From NCBI GenBank assembly GCA_945866165.1, contig CAMBGO010000114.1, forward strand, positions 1-7,291: 7,291 bases of DNA, in the 5' to 3' direction. The notes below the pieces were generated by a model. The model was not told where the DNA came from, did no database searches, and was given only the letters and a program-made list of their open reading frames with translations. The position numbers were made by a program, and so were the translations under genes. Each line of letters opens with the position of its first letter. Within the stretch, counting starts at the first letter, position 1. The stretch comes from Chitinophaga pinensis (GTDB lineage Bacteria > Bacteroidota > Bacteroidia > Chitinophagales > Chitinophagaceae). This document shows positions 5,560-7,291 of the stretch, piece after piece.

Positions 5560-6624
5560 ATGGTAACGACTCCCCCAAAAAAAGCTGCTAAGAAAAGAAC
5601 GAACTATTGGGGTTCAATCATGCTCGTTCTGCTTTCATTTTTGTTTGCAATTTTCTTTTATGTTATTTTTTTACGCCCTGCAACAAAATTCAAAACTGAT
5701 GAAATAACAATTCTCATCCCTACTGCTAAGGCGAATAAAGCATACCTAAAGCCCATTATCAAAGAAAATATTCACTCAGTACATTTTACAACCTTTCTTG
5801 CATTAGCTGAATGGTTTGGATATTGGGATAAAATCAAGCCTGGAAAGTATTTAATAGAAAAGGGAACGAGTGTATTCGGCGTTTTTAGAAAACTTTATAA
5901 TGGCAGACAAACACCTATCAAAATTGTACTCAATAAATTTAGAACTAAAAAAGACCTCTCTTTATACATAGGAGGAAAGCTTGAATGCAGTACAAATGAT
6001 ATTTATAAATTTATTAATTCAGAAGACTCACTTAAGACACTTGGCATTGGAAATTATGAATTTATTTCAATAATTATTCCGAATACATACGAGATTTATT
6101 GGAACACTAGTCCACGTGAATTCATTGAAAGAATGCAAAATGAATCAAATGATTTTTGGAATAATGAAAGACTTGAAAAAGCTAAAAACCTTAATTTAAG
6201 CAAACTAGAAGTTTCAACAATTGCATCTATTGTTGAAGAAGAAACAAATGATATTAAAGAGAAACCATTGATTGCAAGTGTTTATCTAAACAGGTTGAAA
6301 AAAAACATGCCTCTTGGCGCTGATCCAACAATTAAATTTGCAGTAGCTGATTTTTCAATAAGAAGGGTAACATTGAAGCACATAAATACTTCTAAAAGTT
6401 CTCCTTTCAACACCTACAAAAATAAAGGCTTGCCTCCGGGTCCTATTTGCACTCCATCAATTGCTTCCATTGATGCAGTTTTAGATGCTGAAGAAACCAC
6501 CTATCTTTTCTTTTGTGCCAAAGCAGATTTTTCCGGATCCCACAGCTTCGCATCTACTGCCGAAGAACATTTTGCAAATGCAAAAAAATATAGAAAAGCG
6601 TTAGATAGCTTGAAAATACATTAA
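5560..6624 (+). CDS. mltG: Endolytic murein transglycosylase MltG (YceG-like)
   Basis: MltG is an inner-membrane lytic transglycosylase that cleaves nascent glycan strands and is thought to set their length. The 354-residue protein has a basic cytoplasmic N-terminus (KKAAKKR), one membrane anchor (about residues 19-38), a LysM-like region (about 47-118; KPGKYLIEKGTSVFGVFRKL), then the catalytic YceG domain. Key motifs are ASIVEEET at 222-229, with Glu226 the likely catalytic acid by analogy with the E. coli enzyme, VYLNRLKKNMPLGADPTIKF (241-260), SPFNTYKNKGLPPGPICTPS (281-300) and the C-terminal F(S)GSHSFASTAEEH (324-337). All are intact and length is typical. ATG 5560 is the first start after the in-frame TAG at 5554. 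It is separated from secG by the terminator and lies six bases before the next gene, so the pair forms a separate operon. Confidence 0.96.
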   Translation: MVTTPPKKAAKKRTNYWGSIMLVLLSFLFAIFFYVIFLRPATKFKTDEITILIPTAKANKAYLKPIIKENIHSVHFTTFLALAEWFGYWDKIKPGKYLIEKGTSVFGVFRKLYNGRQTPIKIVLNKFRTKKDLSLYIGGKLECSTNDIYKFINSEDSLKTLGIGNYEFISIIIPNTYEIYWNTSPREFIERMQNESNDFWNNERLEKAKNLNLSKLEVSTIASIVEEETNDIKEKPLIASVYLNRLKKNMPLGADPTIKFAVADFSIRRVTLKHINTSKSSPFNTYKNKGLPPGPICTPSIASIDAVLDAEETTYLFFCAKADFSGSHSFASTAEEHFANAKKYRKALDSLKIH

Positions 6625-6630
6625 CAAATC

Positions 6631-7291
6631 ATGATCAAGCTTAAAAGACTAATTATCAGCAGTAAACCTGTAAAATATATTACTCGTCATACTAAGAGAA
6701 TTACTTTACCAGGATTTGAAGGACTCCCCCTCTATGATGTAATTCATTTTTTCATAAAACAAACACAGGAAATAGGCTTAAATGAACGAGCAGCATCAAT
6801 AGCATTTAATTTCCTCATGGCAGTTCCCCCTTTCTTTATTTTTATTTTTACATTATTGTCCAATTTACCTAAATCACTTACCCTGTATGAAGAAGTGTTG
6901 ATCATTGTTAAAACCATTACTCCAGATAAGGCTACATTTAATATAATTAAGACAATCATGGATGATTTTTTTAAAGGTGGTACTGCCCTACTTTCATCAG
7001 GAATCTTACTAGCATTATACTTTTCATCTAATGCTACGATAACCATCATGCACACCTTTAGAAAAAGCATGCTTCATATTGATGTTGAGAAAAGGAATTT
7101 CATTCAAATCAGGTGGACTGCCATCAAGCTTACGCTCTTGATAGTTTTACTTGTATTTGCTACTTTATTTATTATGTTTACCCAGTCAATTGTAATGAAT
7201 TGGGTTATTAATTTACTTAACATAAAAGCTAAATTAACAGGTATCCTGATTCAGTCTTTTCAAATTCTAATTATATTTATGGTTATCTATT
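6631..7291 (+). CDS. YihY/BrkB (UPF0761) family inner-membrane protein, 3' end outside window
   Basis: The ATG six bases after mltG opens a frame without stops to the window end, giving 220 visible residues; the C-terminus is missing. A basic N-terminus (MIKLKRLIISSKPVKYITRHTKR) precedes a short amphipathic stretch and the family's hallmark RAASIAFNFLMAVPPFFIFIFTLL (residues 53-76), the counterpart of the AAALAYYTLFSLPPLL motif. Further membrane segments lie at about 118-137, 162-186 and 204-220, with a charged loop at about 142-158. In between, the ALYFSSNATITIMHTFRKS pattern also fits the family. Members were once mis-annotated as ribonuclease BN; they are polytopic membrane proteins whose transport role is not settled. 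Tight spacing suggests co-transcription with mltG. Family confidence is fairly high, and function is unknown. Confidence 0.85.
   Translation, partial: MIKLKRLIISSKPVKYITRHTKRITLPGFEGLPLYDVIHFFIKQTQEIGLNERAASIAFNFLMAVPPFFIFIFTLLSNLPKSLTLYEEVLIIVKTITPDKATFNIIKTIMDDFFKGGTALLSSGILLALYFSSNATITIMHTFRKSMLHIDVEKRNFIQIRWTAIKLTLLIVLLVFATLFIMFTQSIVMNWVINLLNIKAKLTGILIQSFQILIIFMVIY

Noticed and set aside
6744..7070. 108-codon open frame on the minus strand
   Set aside because: It is antisense to the YihY-family gene, whose + strand frame is open to the window end and carries the family motif.
1..7291. A hidden defence, mobile or CRISPR system
   Set aside because: I saw no arrays of repeats, transposase, integrase, toxin-antitoxin or phage motif; the genes are conserved housekeeping families with continuous operon structure.

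Overview
This AT-rich window looks like chromosomal DNA from a Bacteroidota bacterium, probably of the Chitinophagales/Sphingobacteriia type. The evidence is the style of the proteins (the MiaB N-terminal extension and GFCTEEEKDHQDTL motif, the LptE and SecG variants), the gene order, and the lack of convincing Shine-Dalgarno sequences before the starts. All nine genes are on the + strand and tightly packed. No mobile element, CRISPR array, tRNA or rRNA gene is visible. The taxonomic call rests on protein and gene-order resemblance only.

Left block (2-947): the C-terminal part of a CCG-domain (Fe-S)-binding oxidoreductase protein, whose start lies outside the window. One base later comes a conserved protein of unknown function; similar Bacteroidota proteins tend to be labelled 'ABC transporter ATPase', but this one shows no ATPase motif. 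A 232-base AT-rich intergenic region follows (948-1179). It is the only sizeable gap and holds a perfect 15-bp palindrome just before miaB plus weaker repeat and promoter candidates.

Central operon (1180-5499): miaB (tRNA ms2i6A methylthiotransferase), a sigma-54 activator with no N-terminal sensor domain, lptE (LPS assembly protein), a hypothetical protein with one C-terminal TPR-like unit, and secG (Sec translocon). Gaps of 15 and 18 bases and overlaps of 20 and 4 bases imply co-transcription and some translational coupling. A clear intrinsic terminator at 5518-5554 closes the operon.

Right block (5560-7291): mltG (endolytic murein transglycosylase) and, six bases later, a YihY/BrkB-family membrane protein cut by the window end. 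The theme of the central and right blocks is envelope biogenesis (LPS insertion, protein export, peptidoglycan) beside a tRNA modification enzyme and a regulator. I read the window as mostly core housekeeping DNA. I did not find a new defence or mobile system; the points most worth a second look are the regulator's unusual architecture, the palindrome before its operon, and the unexplained second gene.
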